Assembly: GCF_000745015.1 (NCBI RefSeq) | Contig: NZ_JQNA01000001.1 | Location: 1 to 64,000 of the forward strand | DNA: 64,000 bases | Direction of reading: 5' to 3' | From: Burkholderia sp. 9120 | GTDB taxonomy: Bacteria; Pseudomonadota; Gammaproteobacteria; Burkholderiales; Burkholderiaceae | Part shown: one piece after another, positions 54,443-63,354 of the stretch | How positions within the stretch are numbered: the stretch's first letter is position 1 | Layout: every line of letters starts with the position of its first letter | Translations under genes and position numbers: made by a program | Notes under the pieces: model-generated | The model's database searches: none | The model's input: only the letters and a program-made list of their open reading frames with translations | What the model was told of the DNA's origin: nothing

Positions 54443-55102
54443 ATGCGCATCCTTCTCGTAGAAGACGACGATCTGATCGGCTGCGGAATCGAGGCCGGTT
54501 TGCGGCAGGCCGGCTTCACCGTCGACTGGGCGCGCGACGGCCACAAAGCCGGTCTCGCGCTCGACACCACCGCGTATGCACTGCTGATACTCGACCTCGG
54601 TTTGCCGCGCGTTTCCGGTATGGAATTACTGAAGCGTTTGCGCGGCGCGGGCAAAGACGTGCCGGTGCTGGTGCTGACCGCGAAGGGTACGGTCGTGGAC
54701 CGCGTGAGCGGTCTCGAAGCCGGCGCCGACGACTACCTCGGCAAGCCCTTCGATCTGACCGAACTGATCGCCCGTTGCCGGGCTTTGCTGCGGCGAGCAC
54801 AGGGCCGCAGCGTCGAGCTGATCCGTTATCGGGATCTGACCGTCAATCCGAGCGCGCAAACCGTGGAGGTGGGCGCGACGCGCGTGCCGCTCACGTCGCG
54901 CGAATGGGCGATCCTGATGCAGTTGCTGACGCACCAGGGCATTCCGCAATCGCGCTCGCGGCTCGAAGAAAGCCTGTACGGCTGGCAGGAGGAAATCGAG
55001 AGCAACGCGATCGAAGTTCACGTGTCGAACCTGCGTAAAAAACTGGGCGCCAAGCTGATCCGCACCGTGCGCAATATCGGCTACGTCGTGGAGAAAACGT
55101 AA
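54443..55102 (+). CDS. OmpR-family response regulator, PmrA/QseB-like
   Basis: A 219-aa protein: receiver domain with acidic pocket VEDDD and phosphoacceptor Asp51 (LLILDLGLP), switch Thr in LTAKG and Lys in LGKPF, then a winged-helix DNA-binding domain (TSREWAILMQLL, SNAIEVHVSNLRKKLG, IRTVRNIGYVV). Sequence style is closest to QseB/PmrA. It overlaps the kinase start by one base. A PmrA-type box upstream suggests autoregulation, and the same box upstream of hpnJ suggests control of hopanoid modification. Confidence 0.93.
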   Translation: MRILLVEDDDLIGCGIEAGLRQAGFTVDWARDGHKAGLALDTTAYALLILDLGLPRVSGMELLKRLRGAGKDVPVLVLTAKGTVVDRVSGLEAGADDYLGKPFDLTELIARCRALLRRAQGRSVELIRYRDLTVNPSAQTVEVGATRVPLTSREWAILMQLLTHQGIPQSRSRLEESLYGWQEEIESNAIEVHVSNLRKKLGAKLIRTVRNIGYVVEKT

Positions 55103-56502
55103 TGTCGCCGTCTATCCGCCGGCGCCTCGTTCTGCTGGTGCTCGCCAGCATCGTGCTGGTGTGGGGTGTCGCGCTGATCACCAGTTACGGCCAGGCCAAG
55201 CGTGAAGTCAGCGAGTGGGAAGAAGCGCGCCTCGCGGAACTCGCGCAGATTCTCGCGCTGCTCGATCAACGCAATCTGACCACGCTTGCGAATGCGCGCA
55301 TTGACGTGCGCGAAGAAGAGAAAGGCGGCGAGCCCGGTGCGAACGACGCCGATGACGACGACGCCTTGCCGCGCGACGCCCTCTTCCAGGTACGCAAGGC
55401 AAACGGCGACATGCTGGCGGGCAGCCCGCAATTGCATGCGCTCAACGCGTGGGATCTGCCGGTGCCGCCCGCGAGCGGCGCCCAGGACGTCACGCTCGGC
55501 GGCCAGCGGTACCACTCGTTCACGTTGCGCGACACCACCCTCGGCCATATCGTGCGCGTGTTCGAACCGGCCAATACGCGCAGCGATCTGGTGAGCGGCG
55601 TGGCGAGCCGGATTGCGCGGCCTACGCTGATCGCGCTGCCGGTGCTCGCGCTGCTGGTGTGGTTCAGTATCGGTTTGAGTCTGGCGCCGCTCAAGGTGCT
55701 GTCGGGCGCGATCCGTTCGCGCGACGTCAACCGCCTCGAACCGGTCGACATTGGCCGCGCGCCGACCGAGGTGCGCCCGCTCGTCGACGCGATCAATCTG
55801 CTGCTGTCGCGCTTGTTGCATTCGCTGGAGCGCGAACGCGCGTTTACCGCCGACGCCGCCCATGAACTGAAAACGCCGCTCGCCGCGATCAAGGTGCAGG
55901 CGCAAGTCGCGCTCGCCGAACCGGATACGGCATTGCAGCGGCTCGCGATGGAACGCGTGGTGCAAGGCGTGGACCGCAGCGCGCGGCTCGCGGAGCAACT
56001 GTTGCTGCTGGCGCGACTCGACGTGCACGAGAAACTGTCCACGGTGCCGCTCAAGCCCGCTGCGGTCGCGAAAGACGCGCTGCTCGCCAACGAACGCAAT
56101 GCGCAGCAGAAACATATCCGCGTGACGCTCACCGGCGATCTGCGCGCCGAGATCCATGCGGAGCCGGTGCTGATCGGGATTCTGCTCGACAACCTGCTCG
56201 ATAACGCGATCAAGTACGGGCAGACCGGCGGCAGCATCGAGGTCGCGGTGGAACACGCGGTCGACCGGGTGCAGTTGACGGTGCGCGACGACGGCCCGGG
56301 CGTCGCGCCTGGCGATCTCGACCGTCTGACGAATCGCTTCTTTCGCGCGACCGGCAATCAGGCGACGGGGAGCGGGCTGGGTTTGTCGATCGTCGCGCGG
56401 ATCGCGGAACATTTCGGCGCGGATTTGCGGCTCGGCCGGGGGATTGGCGAGCGTGGTTTGTCGGTGGAGGTGTCGTTTCCGGCATACGCGGCGGTGCGGT
56501 GA
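55102..56502 (+). CDS. Sensor histidine kinase, PmrB/QseC-like
   Basis: A 466-aa inner-membrane kinase: helix 1 (about residues 9-28), periplasmic part (about 30-172), helix 2 (about 173-195), HAMP-type linker, H-box HELKTPL with His254, N-box NLLDNAIKYG, G1 DDGPGV and G2 GSGLGLSIV. The periplasmic part has a dense acidic loop (about residues 71-88, EEE and DADDDD), suited to metal or cationic peptide sensing. It partners with the response regulator at 54443. Confidence 0.93.
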   Translation: MSPSIRRRLVLLVLASIVLVWGVALITSYGQAKREVSEWEEARLAELAQILALLDQRNLTTLANARIDVREEEKGGEPGANDADDDDALPRDALFQVRKANGDMLAGSPQLHALNAWDLPVPPASGAQDVTLGGQRYHSFTLRDTTLGHIVRVFEPANTRSDLVSGVASRIARPTLIALPVLALLVWFSIGLSLAPLKVLSGAIRSRDVNRLEPVDIGRAPTEVRPLVDAINLLLSRLLHSLERERAFTADAAHELKTPLAAIKVQAQVALAEPDTALQRLAMERVVQGVDRSARLAEQLLLLARLDVHEKLSTVPLKPAAVAKDALLANERNAQQKHIRVTLTGDLRAEIHAEPVLIGILLDNLLDNAIKYGQTGGSIEVAVEHAVDRVQLTVRDDGPGVAPGDLDRLTNRFFRATGNQATGSGLGLSIVARIAEHFGADLRLGRGIGERGLSVEVSFPAYAAVR

Positions 56503-56550
56503 AGCGATGTGATGCGGTGCGGTGCGGTGTGATGAAGCAGCAGCCGCGCC

Positions 56551-57615
56551 CTAACGCTGGCTCGCTTCGCCCGCCACTTGCCGATCGGCGAGCGGGACAG
56601 ACGGTACAGTCGGCACAAGCCCCATCTGTTCCGAAGCCCCCTCAGGCGCACGCTTAGACGACTCCGCGAACTGCCACGCAATCAGCCCCGGCACGAACAT
56701 CAACAGATCGCGAATCCGCCGCGCGCCGGCCAGCGCAAGACACAGCGAAGGCTCGAGCCCCAGCGCACCGCCGATCAGAATAAACCCGCCCTCCTGCACT
56801 CCCAAACCGCCCGGCACGAAGAACGCCGCGCTGCTGATTGCCTGGATCAGCGACTCGATCACCACCGCCTCGACCAGCGTGATACGCACACCAAGAAAAA
56901 CCAGCGCGATCCAGATTTCCAGCGACGTCAGCAGACATTGCAGCGGCTGCCAGAAGAACAGATAGCGCAGCACCACGCCGCGCCGCCGCCAGATCAGTTT
57001 GATGGTCTGATCGATCCGCGCCGATTGACCGACCAGCGCCGCGAGCTTGCCGCTCGTCATCCGGTCGAGCACGCGGCTCATCCGTTCGAACGGACTCGCA
57101 TGCTGCACAAGCGCGAACAGCACGAATAGCGGCGTCAGCACCACCACGCCCCACGCGAGTTGAGAGGCCAGCCGCAACGTATCCGAATGCGCATGCGCGA
57201 ACAGAAAGCCGATGCCCACCATCGTGAACATCAGCTGGCTGATCACCGTGAGTTGCATGTCGACGATGATGCTGCCCACCGCCATCGACGGTCGCACACC
57301 CCAGCGCCTGAGCATGCGGAACGACACGACTTCGCCGCCGATCCGCGCGACCGGCAGCATGCAGTTGACCGATTCGCGTACCCACACGAGATGCAGCATC
57401 CGGCCGAGGCTCGGCCGGTTCGCGCCGCGAATCAGCGAACGCCAGTCGCAGGCGTTGGCGATCATCGGCAGTATGTGCGCGAGCGCCGCCAGCACCAGAC
57501 CCGCGCCGGCCGCCCGCAACGCGCCGAGTACGGCGCCGGGATTCTCCCGCCAGACGAGCCACAGCGACACCAGCAAGCCGGCGAGCGCGGCCGCGCGACC
57601 GAGGTGCTTGATCAC
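56551..57615 (-). CDS. hpnL: Hopanoid-associated membrane protein HpnL
   Basis: A 354-aa protein with about eight hydrophobic segments and the motifs of the LPG-synthase-membrane-domain/UPF0104 family (PVARIGGEVVSFRMLRR, FFVPGGLGVQEGGF). The GTG at 57615 has a strong ribosome site (GAGGTGG); the longer frame is non-coding upstream. HpnL proteins are found with hopanoid genes and may move hopanoids or lipids; the precise role is unproven. It is 128 bp after the hpnI-type gene on the same strand. Confidence 0.85.
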   Translation of the reverse strand: MIKHLGRAAALAGLLVSLWLVWRENPGAVLGALRAAGAGLVLAALAHILPMIANACDWRSLIRGANRPSLGRMLHLVWVRESVNCMLPVARIGGEVVSFRMLRRWGVRPSMAVGSIIVDMQLTVISQLMFTMVGIGFLFAHAHSDTLRLASQLAWGVVVLTPLFVLFALVQHASPFERMSRVLDRMTSGKLAALVGQSARIDQTIKLIWRRRGVVLRYLFFWQPLQCLLTSLEIWIALVFLGVRITLVEAVVIESLIQAISSAAFFVPGGLGVQEGGFILIGGALGLEPSLCLALAGARRIRDLLMFVPGLIAWQFAESSKRAPEGASEQMGLVPTVPSVPLADRQVAGEASQR

Positions 57616-57743
57616 GGCGCCACCTCGCGCGCGCGATTCGGATTCGCCGCGCCGAGCGCGGCATGACGTAGAGGTTCGGGAAAGCCGCGTTTCATGGCCG
57701 ATCCGGACTGCCGTTGATCCGTCATTCGTGGATGATTCGTTCG

Positions 57744-58904
57744 TCATTCGTCCGGCTGCGCCGACAACAGGCCGTCGCCGTCCACCTTGAAACTGAAGCC
57801 GCGCCAGATCACGCGCGACGACCAGAAACTCGCGACGAAAATCGCAAATGACACGATATCCCATAACGGCAACAACCACAGATCGCGACGCGCTTGCCGC
57901 AGCGCACGATCGGACAGCAGCTTCAGCGCAAGCCTTGCGCTCATCGCCAGCAACGCGAGTGCCCACGCCCACGGCGCACCGCCGGAAAACATCACGGTCA
58001 GCAACGCGAACGCGAGCGGATGGATCAACGCGGAGCCGAGATGCCCGAGCGGATCGACGCTGCGAATCGTGCGGCTCCAGCGCAGTTCGTGCGCGATCAG
58101 TTGCATCGCGCTCGTTTCGACGCACGCGTGCGAAATCGTGAACGGCGGAATCACCACCTTCTCGCCGATCATGCGCACCGCTTCGCCGATTGCGTGATCT
58201 TCGGCGAGGTGCCGCACGAACGGCGTGAAGCCGCCGATTTTTTCGAGGGTATCGCGCCGCATCGCGATCGTCTGACCAAAGCACGGACGCGCGAGGCCGA
58301 GCGCAAGACCGGTCACGACGCCGGGCAGGAACTGATAATTGGTCGCCTTCGCCGACAGCCTCGGCCAGAAACCCGGATCGGGCGCGCCGCGATACGCGCA
58401 GGTCACAAGCCCGACGCCCGGCTTCTGCAATTCGCCGATCACGTTGCGCAGATAATCCGGGCCGACGCTGACGTCGCTATCGGCGAACACCAGCACGTCG
58501 TGCCGCGCTTGCGGCAGCATATTGAGGATGTTGCTGATCTTGCGGTTCGGGCCGTAGAGGCGCGTGTCGGCCACCACGGTGATATCCGCGCCGGGATGCA
58601 GGCGCCGCAGGTCGTCGACGGTGTGCAGCGCGGGGTCGGCGCAATCGTGCACGCCGAACAGGAATTGCACCGGACCCGGATAGTTCTGCTGGCAAAAGCT
58701 CGACAGATTGGCGAGCAACGCCCATTCGTTGCCGTGCAGCGGCTTGACGATCGTGACCGGCGGAAAGCTGCTCGGCTCGGACACCGCTCGCGCGAAGAAG
58801 CGCCCGATCAGCGCGCCGGCCAGCACCGTATAGGCGACGCCGAACGCCGCCCCCGCCGCGCACGCACAGGCCAGCGCGGCGGCGACCAGATGCAAGGCGC
58901 TCAC
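57744..58904 (-). CDS. Second HpnI-type glycosyltransferase
   Basis: A 386-aa GT21-type membrane glycosyltransferase with an N-terminal helix, VTIVKPLHGNEW, FADSDVSVGPDYL, ELRWSRT (RW motif) and several C-terminal helices. It overlaps hpnJ by 4 nt. In known clusters HpnI is next to hpnJ/hpnK, so this could equally be the true HpnI. It lacks the repeat insert of the other copy and is well diverged from it. Confidence 0.87.
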   Translation of the reverse strand: MSALHLVAAALACACAAGAAFGVAYTVLAGALIGRFFARAVSEPSSFPPVTIVKPLHGNEWALLANLSSFCQQNYPGPVQFLFGVHDCADPALHTVDDLRRLHPGADITVVADTRLYGPNRKISNILNMLPQARHDVLVFADSDVSVGPDYLRNVIGELQKPGVGLVTCAYRGAPDPGFWPRLSAKATNYQFLPGVVTGLALGLARPCFGQTIAMRRDTLEKIGGFTPFVRHLAEDHAIGEAVRMIGEKVVIPPFTISHACVETSAMQLIAHELRWSRTIRSVDPLGHLGSALIHPLAFALLTVMFSGGAPWAWALALLAMSARLALKLLSDRALRQARRDLWLLPLWDIVSFAIFVASFWSSRVIWRGFSFKVDGDGLLSAQPDE

Positions 58905-60322
58905 GCCTCGTGAGCGCGCAGGAAGCGGAAGAATTCGACGCCTTCACGCAGGCGTCGTTTCATCATGTCCCAACTGGTCAGCATCTCGCGCAGGATTTCC
59001 CAGATCTTCGAGGGTCGGAAATAGAAGCGCTTGTAGAAGTTCTCGAGCTGATGGAAGATCTCGTCGCGCGACAGATGCGGATAGCCGATCGCCGCCAGCT
59101 GCACGCCCGATTTGCTGACGAGGTTGATCACCTTGTTCTCTTCGAGCCAGCCGTTTTCTACCGCCTGGTTGTACAGCGTCGTGCCCGGATACGGCGCTGC
59201 AAGCGAGACCTGGATGGTATGAGGATTGATCTCTTTGGCGTACTCGATCGTCTTCTGGATCGTGTCCTGCGTCTCGCCGGGCAGGCCGAGAATGAAGGTG
59301 CCGTGAATCTTGATGCCGAGCTTGCGGCAATCGTCGCTGAAACGACGCGCGATATCGGTACGCAAGCCCTTCTTGATGTTCAGCAGAATCTGGTCGTCGC
59401 CCGATTCGTAGCCGACCAGCAGCAGGCGCAGGCCGTTTTCCTTCATGATTTTCAGCGTCGCGTAGGGCACGTTCGCCTTCGCGTTGCAGGACCACGTCAC
59501 GCCGAGTTTGCCCAGACCGCGCGCGATTTCCTCGACGCGCGGCTTGAAGTCGGTGAAGGTGTCGTCGTCGAACATGATCTCTTTCACTTCAGGCATGTTG
59601 TCGCGAATCCACTTCACTTCTTCCAGCACGTTCTCCGTGGAGCGCGTGCGGTAGCGATGCCCGCCCACCGTTTGCGGCCATAGGCAGAACGTGCATTTCG
59701 AGCGGCAGCCGCGGCCCGTGTAGATCGACACGTACGGATGCTTCAGATAGCCGATGAAATAATTGTCGATCTTCAGATCGCGCTGGTAGATCGGCGCGAC
59801 GAACGGCAGTTCGTCCATGTTCTCGAGGATCGGACGGGCTTCGTTGTGTTCGATCGAACCGTCGGGCGCGCGGTAGCTCAGCCCCTTGATCTGCGCGAAC
59901 GGTTTGCCTTCGGCGACTTCCTGGCAGGTGAAATCGAATTCTTCGCGGCAGACGAAATCGATCGCATCACTCGCGATCAGCGAGTTGTGCGGATCGACCG
60001 CGACCTTCGCGCCGACCATGCCGATCAGCATCGCGGGCCTGCGCTTTTTCAGGTCTTCGGCGAATAAAGCGTCGGTGGGGAAAGACGGCGTGCTGGTGTG
60101 GATCACCACCAGATCGTATTGCTGGGCGATGTCGAGCGTGGCGTCGACGGACAGGCCGTCGGCGGGCGCGTCGAGCACGCGGCTGTCGGGCACCAGCGCG
60201 GCGGGCTGGGCGAGCCACGTCGGATACCAGAATGAACGGACTTCACGCTTGGCCTGATAGCGCGAACCCGCGCCACCGTCGAAGCCGTCATACGACGGCG
60301 CCTGCAAAAACAGGGTTTTCAT
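58901..60322 (-). CDS. hpnJ: Hopanoid radical SAM enzyme HpnJ
   Basis: A 473-aa radical SAM protein with an N-terminal B12-binding-like domain (about residues 1-150), the cluster motif GRGCRSKCTFC (Cys206, Cys210, Cys213), and a C-terminal extension. In the known pathway HpnJ contracts the glucosamine ring of BHT-glucosamine to give the cyclitol ether head group. First gene of the unit hpnJ-hpnI-type-hpnL. A PmrA-type box is 110 bp upstream of its start. Confidence 0.92.
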   Translation of the reverse strand: MKTLFLQAPSYDGFDGGAGSRYQAKREVRSFWYPTWLAQPAALVPDSRVLDAPADGLSVDATLDIAQQYDLVVIHTSTPSFPTDALFAEDLKKRRPAMLIGMVGAKVAVDPHNSLIASDAIDFVCREEFDFTCQEVAEGKPFAQIKGLSYRAPDGSIEHNEARPILENMDELPFVAPIYQRDLKIDNYFIGYLKHPYVSIYTGRGCRSKCTFCLWPQTVGGHRYRTRSTENVLEEVKWIRDNMPEVKEIMFDDDTFTDFKPRVEEIARGLGKLGVTWSCNAKANVPYATLKIMKENGLRLLLVGYESGDDQILLNIKKGLRTDIARRFSDDCRKLGIKIHGTFILGLPGETQDTIQKTIEYAKEINPHTIQVSLAAPYPGTTLYNQAVENGWLEENKVINLVSKSGVQLAAIGYPHLSRDEIFHQLENFYKRFYFRPSKIWEILREMLTSWDMMKRRLREGVEFFRFLRAHEA

Positions 60323-60431
60323 TGACGCTCCGGCAAGCCTGGATGGGTGCTTTCAGTTTTCTGTCGGAAAACTATCGGCACACTTACCCGCGGGGAAACG
60401 GGTGAATCGCGCTAAATACTACGGAGCGAAG

Positions 60432-60448
60432 CTGAAGGAAACCTGAAG
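60432..60448. promoter_or_regulatory. PmrA/QseB-type box, copy 2, upstream of hpnJ
   Basis: CTGAAG-GAAAC-CTGAAG, with the same 5-base spacer and the same flank (AAG before, AAAAA after) as the box at 54308-54324. It lies 110 bp upstream of the hpnJ start, in reverse orientation relative to that gene. The rest of 60323-60650 holds no gene. Confidence 0.6.
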
Positions 60449-60650
60449 AAAAAACGTCCGCCGCAGCGCGCGTGGCGCTGACGTGGAAGTCCGCTCGTCG
60501 GCCTGGCTCCGACGAGTTTGTACCATCGCTTCCAGGCAAAATTTATTACAGCCGGAAGGCGATTTCGCGGACGATTCGAGACTGCGCCGACGCTACCCGC
60601 GACGCATGACCGGCCGCGCACTCACGCGCACGGACCGGCTGCCCGCACCT

Positions 60651-60854
60651 TCACACCGGCTTGATATCCGCTGCCTGCTTGCCCTTCGGCCCCTGCTTGA
60701 TTTCAAAGCTGACCTTCTGGTTTTCCTGCAGCGACTTGAAGCCCTCGGAACGAATCTCCGAGAAATGCGCGAACAGATCTTCGCCGCCGTCGTCGGGGGT
60801 GATGAAGCCGAAGCCTTTCGCGTCGTTAAACCATTTCACTGTACCGGTTGGCAT
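60651..60854 (-). CDS. Cold-shock protein (CspA family)
   Basis: A 67-aa single OB-fold RNA/DNA chaperone with RNP1 (KGFGFI) and RNP2 (DLFAHF), and a normal [10 protein letters not shown] start. Solo gene, upstream of the hpnJ unit on the same strand. Its 5' leader in 60855-61157 is shared with the divergent dehydrogenase; no thermosensor motif was checked. Confidence 0.95.
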   Translation of the reverse strand: MPTGTVKWFNDAKGFGFITPDDGGEDLFAHFSEIRSEGFKSLQENQKVSFEIKQGPKGKQAADIKPV

Positions 60855-61157
60855 GTCGATTCCTTGTGCATCGGGTTGATTGGGGCTGCATTTGCCGCCG
60901 CGGGGCCGCGCCGGTTCGTGCCACTGCCGTTTGACTTTACGCCTCTTTGCGCGACGCCGCTTCCACTACGTTGCCGCCGTCGCGGCAGCCGTGCCGCAAG
61001 CCGCGTGCCGGGCGCCGCGGATGGGCGCGTGGTCGATGCCATCGGCTGCAATCAGATAAGATGATTGGTATCGGCAGTCCATCCCTGGCCGCGCTGTTTC
61101 AGCCCAATGTTTCACGACCGCGCGGCCTGTCGTTTTCCCACTTACAGGAACCCCAGC
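60855..61157. other. Divergent intergenic region cspA / dehydrogenase
   Basis: 303 bp with no supported gene. It should contain the cold-shock leader on the minus strand and the dehydrogenase promoter on the plus strand. A plausible ribosome site (ACAGGA) lies about 10 bp before the dehydrogenase ATG. Confidence 0.45.
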
Positions 61158-62603
61158 ATGGCCATTCCGAGCTATACCGACACCCAACTCCTGATCAACG
61201 GCGAGTGGTGCGACGCCGCGAGCGGCAAGACCCTCGACGTCGTCAATCCCGCGACCGGCCAGCCGATCGGCAAAGTGGCCCATGCCGGCATTGCCGATCT
61301 CGACCGGGCGCTGGCCGCAGCGCAACGTGGTTTCGAGGCCTGGCGCAAGGTGCCGGCCAACGAGCGCGCCGCGATCATGCGCAAGGCTGCCGGACTGGTA
61401 CGCACGCGCGCCGCCGACATCGCCCGTCTGATGACGCTGGAACAGGGCAAGCCGCTGGGTGAAGCACGCGTCGAGGTGCTGTCCGCGGCGGACATCATCG
61501 AGTGGTTCGCGGACGAAGGCCGCCGCGTCTACGGCCGGGTCGTGCCGCCGCGCAACCTGTCGGTGCAGCAACTGGTGCTGAAGGAGCCGATCGGCCCGGT
61601 CGCCGCTTTCACGCCGTGGAATTTCCCGGTCAATCAGGTGGTGCGCAAGCTGAGCGCGGCGCTGGCCTGCGGTTGCTCGTTCCTCGTCAAGGCGCCGGAG
61701 GAAACCCCGGCGTCGCCCGCAGCGCTGCTGCAGGCGTTCGTCGAAGCGGGCGTACCGGCTGGTGTGGTCGGCCTCGTGTTCGGCGATCCGGCCGAGATTT
61801 CGAGCTATCTGATCCCGCACCCGGTGATCCGCAAGGTCACGTTCACCGGCTCGACGCCGGTCGGCAAGCAACTGGCCGCGCTGGCCGGCGCGCACATGAA
61901 GCGCGCCACGATGGAACTGGGCGGTCACGCGCCGGTGATCATCGCCGAAGACGCGGACGTGGCGCTCGCCGTCAAGGCGGCCGGCGCCGCGAAATTCCGC
62001 AACGCGGGGCAGGTTTGCATCTCGCCGACGCGTTTCCTGGTGCATAACAGCATCCGCGAGGAATTCGCCGCGGCGCTGGTCAAGCATGCTGAAAGCCTCA
62101 AGCTCGGCGACGGTCTGACGGAAGGCACCTCCATCGGGCCACTCGCCAACGCGCGCCGCCTCACGGCCATGAGCAAGGTGCTCGACGACGCACGCAAGAC
62201 CGGCGCGACGGTGGCAACGGGTGGCGAGCGGATCGGCTCGGAAGGCAACTTCTTCGCGCCGACCGTGCTGACCAACGTGTCGCTCGAAGCGGACGTGTTC
62301 AACAACGAGCCGTTCGGCCCGATCGCCGCGATTCGCGGTTTCGACAAGCTCGAAGAAGCGATTGCCGAAGCCAACCGTCTGCCGTTCGGCCTCGCCGGTT
62401 ATGCGTACACGAAGTCGTTCAGCAACGTGCACATGCTGTCGCAACAGATGGAAGTCGGCATGCTGTGGATCAACCAGCCGGCTACGCCCTGGCCGGAAAT
62501 GCCGTTCGGCGGCGTGAAGGATTCCGGCTACGGCTCGGAAGGCGGTCCGGAAGCAATGGAAGCCTATCTGGTCACCAAGTCGGTTTCGGTGACGGCGGCT
62601 TAA
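61158..62603 (+). CDS. gabD: NAD(P)-dependent succinate-semialdehyde-type dehydrogenase
   Basis: A 481-aa aldehyde dehydrogenase, the length of GabD. The catalytic Glu is in MELGGHAP and the catalytic Cys in [13 protein letters not shown](P) motifs TPWNFPVNQ and FTGSTPVGK are intact. The start at 61158 gives a normal N-terminus; longer frames are not homologous. It converts succinate semialdehyde (or a related semialdehyde) to the acid. Neighbours give no pathway, so alpha-ketoglutarate semialdehyde is a possible substrate. It is followed by a strong terminator. Confidence 0.85.
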   Translation: MAIPSYTDTQLLINGEWCDAASGKTLDVVNPATGQPIGKVAHAGIADLDRALAAAQRGFEAWRKVPANERAAIMRKAAGLVRTRAADIARLMTLEQGKPLGEARVEVLSAADIIEWFADEGRRVYGRVVPPRNLSVQQLVLKEPIGPVAAFTPWNFPVNQVVRKLSAALACGCSFLVKAPEETPASPAALLQAFVEAGVPAGVVGLVFGDPAEISSYLIPHPVIRKVTFTGSTPVGKQLAALAGAHMKRATMELGGHAPVIIAEDADVALAVKAAGAAKFRNAGQVCISPTRFLVHNSIREEFAAALVKHAESLKLGDGLTEGTSIGPLANARRLTAMSKVLDDARKTGATVATGGERIGSEGNFFAPTVLTNVSLEADVFNNEPFGPIAAIRGFDKLEEAIAEANRLPFGLAGYAYTKSFSNVHMLSQQMEVGMLWINQPATPWPEMPFGGVKDSGYGSEGGPEAMEAYLVTKSVSVTAA

Positions 62604-62686
62604 GCGCTCGCTATGGCCGCTGTGGCCTTAAGGTAGTTCGGGAGCGCTTGCTCCCGCTGCCTGGTCAGCAACGTTTACTGTGCCGG

Positions 62687-62716
62687 GTCCGCGAGGTGTT
62701 GCTCGCGGACTTTTTT
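62687..62716 (+). terminator. Rho-independent terminator after the dehydrogenase gene
   Basis: A perfect 9-bp stem GTCCGCGAG / CTCGCGGAC with a 6-base loop (62687-62710), then six T. This rules out the long upstream frame for the acetyltransferase gene and places its start downstream. Confidence 0.9.
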
Positions 62717-62755
62717 ATTGTGACGACCGTGAACAACGACAACCTGCCCCGACTC

Positions 62756-63331
62756 ATGCAACCCACGCTGACTGGCAAGACCCTCGAACTTCAACCGCTT
62801 CAGCCGGAACACGAGCAAGGCCTGCTCGACGCCGCCGCGGACGGCCAATTGTGGAACATGACCGTCACCGTGGTGCCGGGTCCGCAAACCATGGGCGCGT
62901 TTATCGCCGCCGCGCTCGAAAGCCGGGCGGGCGGTACGGTGATGCCGTTCGTGATCGTTAAACGCGATACGGGCAAGCTGGTCGGCAGCACGCGGTTCTG
63001 GAAAATCGACCGGATCAACCGCAAGCTCGAAATCGGTCACACCTGGTTGAGTCAGTCGATGCAGCGCACGGGCGTGAACACCGAAGCGAAGTATCTGCTG
63101 TTGCGCCATGCATTCGAAGCGATGCAGTGCGTGCGCGTGCAACTCACCACCGACGAATCGAACGAGAAATCGCGCGCGGCGATTCTGAGTATCGGCGCGA
63201 AACTGGAAGGCATCGTCCGGCATGAACGCATCATGCCGGATGGACGCAAACGGAATTCGGCGCGCTTTAGCATCATCGACGATGAGTGGCTTGAGGTGAA
63301 GGCGATGCTGGAGCGGAAGATGGCCCGCTGA
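62756..63331 (+). CDS. GNAT-family N-acetyltransferase
   Basis: A 191-aa RimJ/RimL-like acetyltransferase starting MQPTLTGKTLELQPLQ. The substrate fold has GSTRFWKIDRINRKLEIGHTW and the acetyl-CoA region YLLLRHAFEAM, followed by TTDESNEKSRAAI. A GTG at 62729 would add nine residues. The upstream terminator at 62687-62716 excludes longer frames. The acceptor (protein or small molecule) is unknown. Confidence 0.85.
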   Translation: MQPTLTGKTLELQPLQPEHEQGLLDAAADGQLWNMTVTVVPGPQTMGAFIAAALESRAGGTVMPFVIVKRDTGKLVGSTRFWKIDRINRKLEIGHTWLSQSMQRTGVNTEAKYLLLRHAFEAMQCVRVQLTTDESNEKSRAAILSIGAKLEGIVRHERIMPDGRKRNSARFSIIDDEWLEVKAMLERKMAR

Positions 63332-63354
63332 GCGAGCCAACGTCCGCCCCACCC

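Noticed and set aside
62465..62755. N-terminal extension of the GNAT gene
   Set aside because: It would run through the dehydrogenase 3' end and a strong terminator hairpin; homology begins at 62756.
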